DNA from: Paracoccaceae bacterium | GTDB taxonomy: Bacteria > Pseudomonadota > Alphaproteobacteria > Rhodobacterales > Rhodobacteraceae | Reading direction: 5' to 3' | DNA length: 64,000 bases | Assembly: GCA_019454225.1 (NCBI GenBank) | Contig: CP075370.1 | Coordinates: 2,098,001-2,162,000 of the forward strand | Shown: in pieces, positions 63,185 to 64,000 of the stretch | Layout: each line of letters opens with the position of its first letter | How positions within the stretch are numbered: position 1 is the stretch's first letter | The notes under the pieces: generated by a model | What the model was told of the DNA's origin: nothing | Databases searched by the model: none | The model's input: the letters and a program-made list of their open reading frames with translations, nothing else | Program-made: the position numbers and the translations under genes

Positions 63185-63206
63185 GGTATGGCACCATACC
63201 GGTATG
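63185..63206. promoter_or_regulatory. GntR operator, overlapping palindromes
   Basis: GGTATGG-CA-CCATACC (63185-63200) overlaps the perfect 12-bp palindrome CATACCGGTATG (63195-63206). Together they give three TATG/CATA half-sites in the 103-bp region between the TRAP binding-protein and GntR starts. GGTAT...ATACC symmetry is typical for FadR/GntR regulators. Confidence 0.6.
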
Positions 63207-63244
63207 TTACTTATGCGAGGGGCCATGACAAGGATTGTTTTGCG

Positions 63245-63973
63245 ATGAACGGACTGCTTCGCATCAAGGAAGCCATCGCGCCGCAGATCGTCGCCGCCCT
63301 GAAGCAGGGCATCGTCGAGATGCAGATCCGGCCGGGCGACGCCCTGTCGGAAAAGGACATCGCCGCCCGTTTCGGCGTCAGCCGCCAGCCGGTGCGCGAG
63401 GCCTTCATCAAGCTGTCCGAGGCCGGACTGGTCGAGATCCGCCCAAGCCGCGGCACCTATGTCATGAAGATCTCGGTGCGCGAGGTGGCGAATGCGCGCT
63501 TCGTGCGCGAGGCCATCGAAAGCGACATCGCGCGAAATGCCGCGCGGCTGGCGACGCCCGCCCAGATCGCCGGGCTGCGCGGCCTGATCGCGCAGCAGCA
63601 GATGGCGGCGGCCGCCCAGGACTACCGCAGGTTCAACACCTTCGACGAGGGCTTTCACCGCGCCATCGCCGATATCGTGCAAAGCGACTACGCCTGGCGC
63701 ATCGTCGAGGCCGCCCGCTTCCAGACCGATCGTGTCCGCCTTCTGTCGCTGCCCCATGCCTCGCCGCTGGAACTGCTGATCCGGCAGCACGAAGACATCG
63801 TGGACCGCCTGCAGCACGGCGACGCGGAAGGCGCCGCGCAGGCGATGCGGCGCCACCTGCGCGAGATCCTGCGCGCCCTGTCCTGGATCGCCGCCGCGCA
63901 TCCGGACTTCTTTTCCGACACCGACCTGCCGGGCCACACGCGCGATATCATCCCGGACGCGGCAGACGCCTGA
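63245..63973 (+). CDS. GntR family regulator (FadR subfamily, FCD domain)
   Basis: A 242-residue regulator: winged helix (QIRPGDALSEKDIAARFGVS, RQPVREAFIKLSEAGLVEIR) and an FCD ligand domain with the metal-ligand pattern: Asp-x3-His (FDEGFHRAI) and two His further on (RQHEDIVDRL, MRRHLREIL). Divergent from the TRAP/oxidoreductase operon and therefore its probable repressor. The effector is likely the imported organic acid. The end is complete at 63973. Confidence 0.92.
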   Translation: MNGLLRIKEAIAPQIVAALKQGIVEMQIRPGDALSEKDIAARFGVSRQPVREAFIKLSEAGLVEIRPSRGTYVMKISVREVANARFVREAIESDIARNAARLATPAQIAGLRGLIAQQQMAAAAQDYRRFNTFDEGFHRAIADIVQSDYAWRIVEAARFQTDRVRLLSLPHASPLELLIRQHEDIVDRLQHGDAEGAAQAMRRHLREILRALSWIAAAHPDFFSDTDLPGHTRDIIPDAADA

Positions 63974-64000
63974 CCGCCCCGCGCCGTTCCGGCCGATCCT

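Overview
The window is high-GC, almost gapless DNA with many 4-bp ATGA gene overlaps. Its content (an RNase E/G-maf-infA-yacG cluster, a valine-catabolism operon, betaine-type ABC and TRAP importers, and short conserved proteins I associate with that group) suggests a chromosome of a Rhodobacteraceae-type alphaproteobacterium. The species cannot be named from the sequence alone.

Layout. 1-1000: 3' end of uvrA and a DUF4260 membrane protein. 1013-8624: a leftward valine/isobutyrate operon (mmsA, nitronate monooxygenase, acyl-CoA dehydrogenase, 3-hydroxyisobutyryl-CoA hydrolase, mmsB, a Crp/Fnr regulator, DUF2892) with a divergent LysR regulator. 8812-16047: housekeeping and small genes (CBS protein, coaD, a Na+/H+ antiporter carrying a cyclic-nucleotide-binding domain, gap, DUF808), followed by a decayed metal-sensor-like gene. 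16562-25480: a very large RTX protein gene (2328 codons) divergent from a LuxR-type regulator fused to an alpha/beta-hydrolase fold whose catalytic Ser and His positions are Met and Gln.

25668-38571 is a genomic island of about 12.9 kb at the 3' end of tRNA-Phe. It has a P4-type integrase, a second tyrosine recombinase with two small regulators, and a dismantled defence locus: Vsr, a C5-methyltransferase without its C-terminus, a DUF3883 nuclease-like gene, a Z1-domain ATPase, the N-terminal part of a DUF4420 PD-(D/E)XK protein, an intact IS3-family element, and the C-terminal part of an AIPR protein. The IS has apparently deleted the DNA between the last two. Direct repeats inside both island ends look like integrase arm sites.

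38712-43770: yacG, an RNase E/G-type gene, maf, infA, then GNAT, DksA/TraR-type, NTF2-like, and an NmrA-type oxidoreductase divergent from an HxlR regulator. 43779-53706: a betaine-family ABC importer co-transcribed with a choline-kinase-like enzyme and a dimethylglycine-dehydrogenase-type flavoenzyme, next to a DeoR regulator, a methyltransferase and a second kinase. 53858-58152: an RND efflux pair. 58154-63973: two Gfo/Idh/MocA dehydrogenases, a fused TRAP permease and its binding protein, divergent from a GntR/FCD regulator. Two ideas stand out as least described: the rearranged Z1/DUF3883 defence locus, and the pseudo-hydrolase LuxR regulator facing the giant RTX gene.
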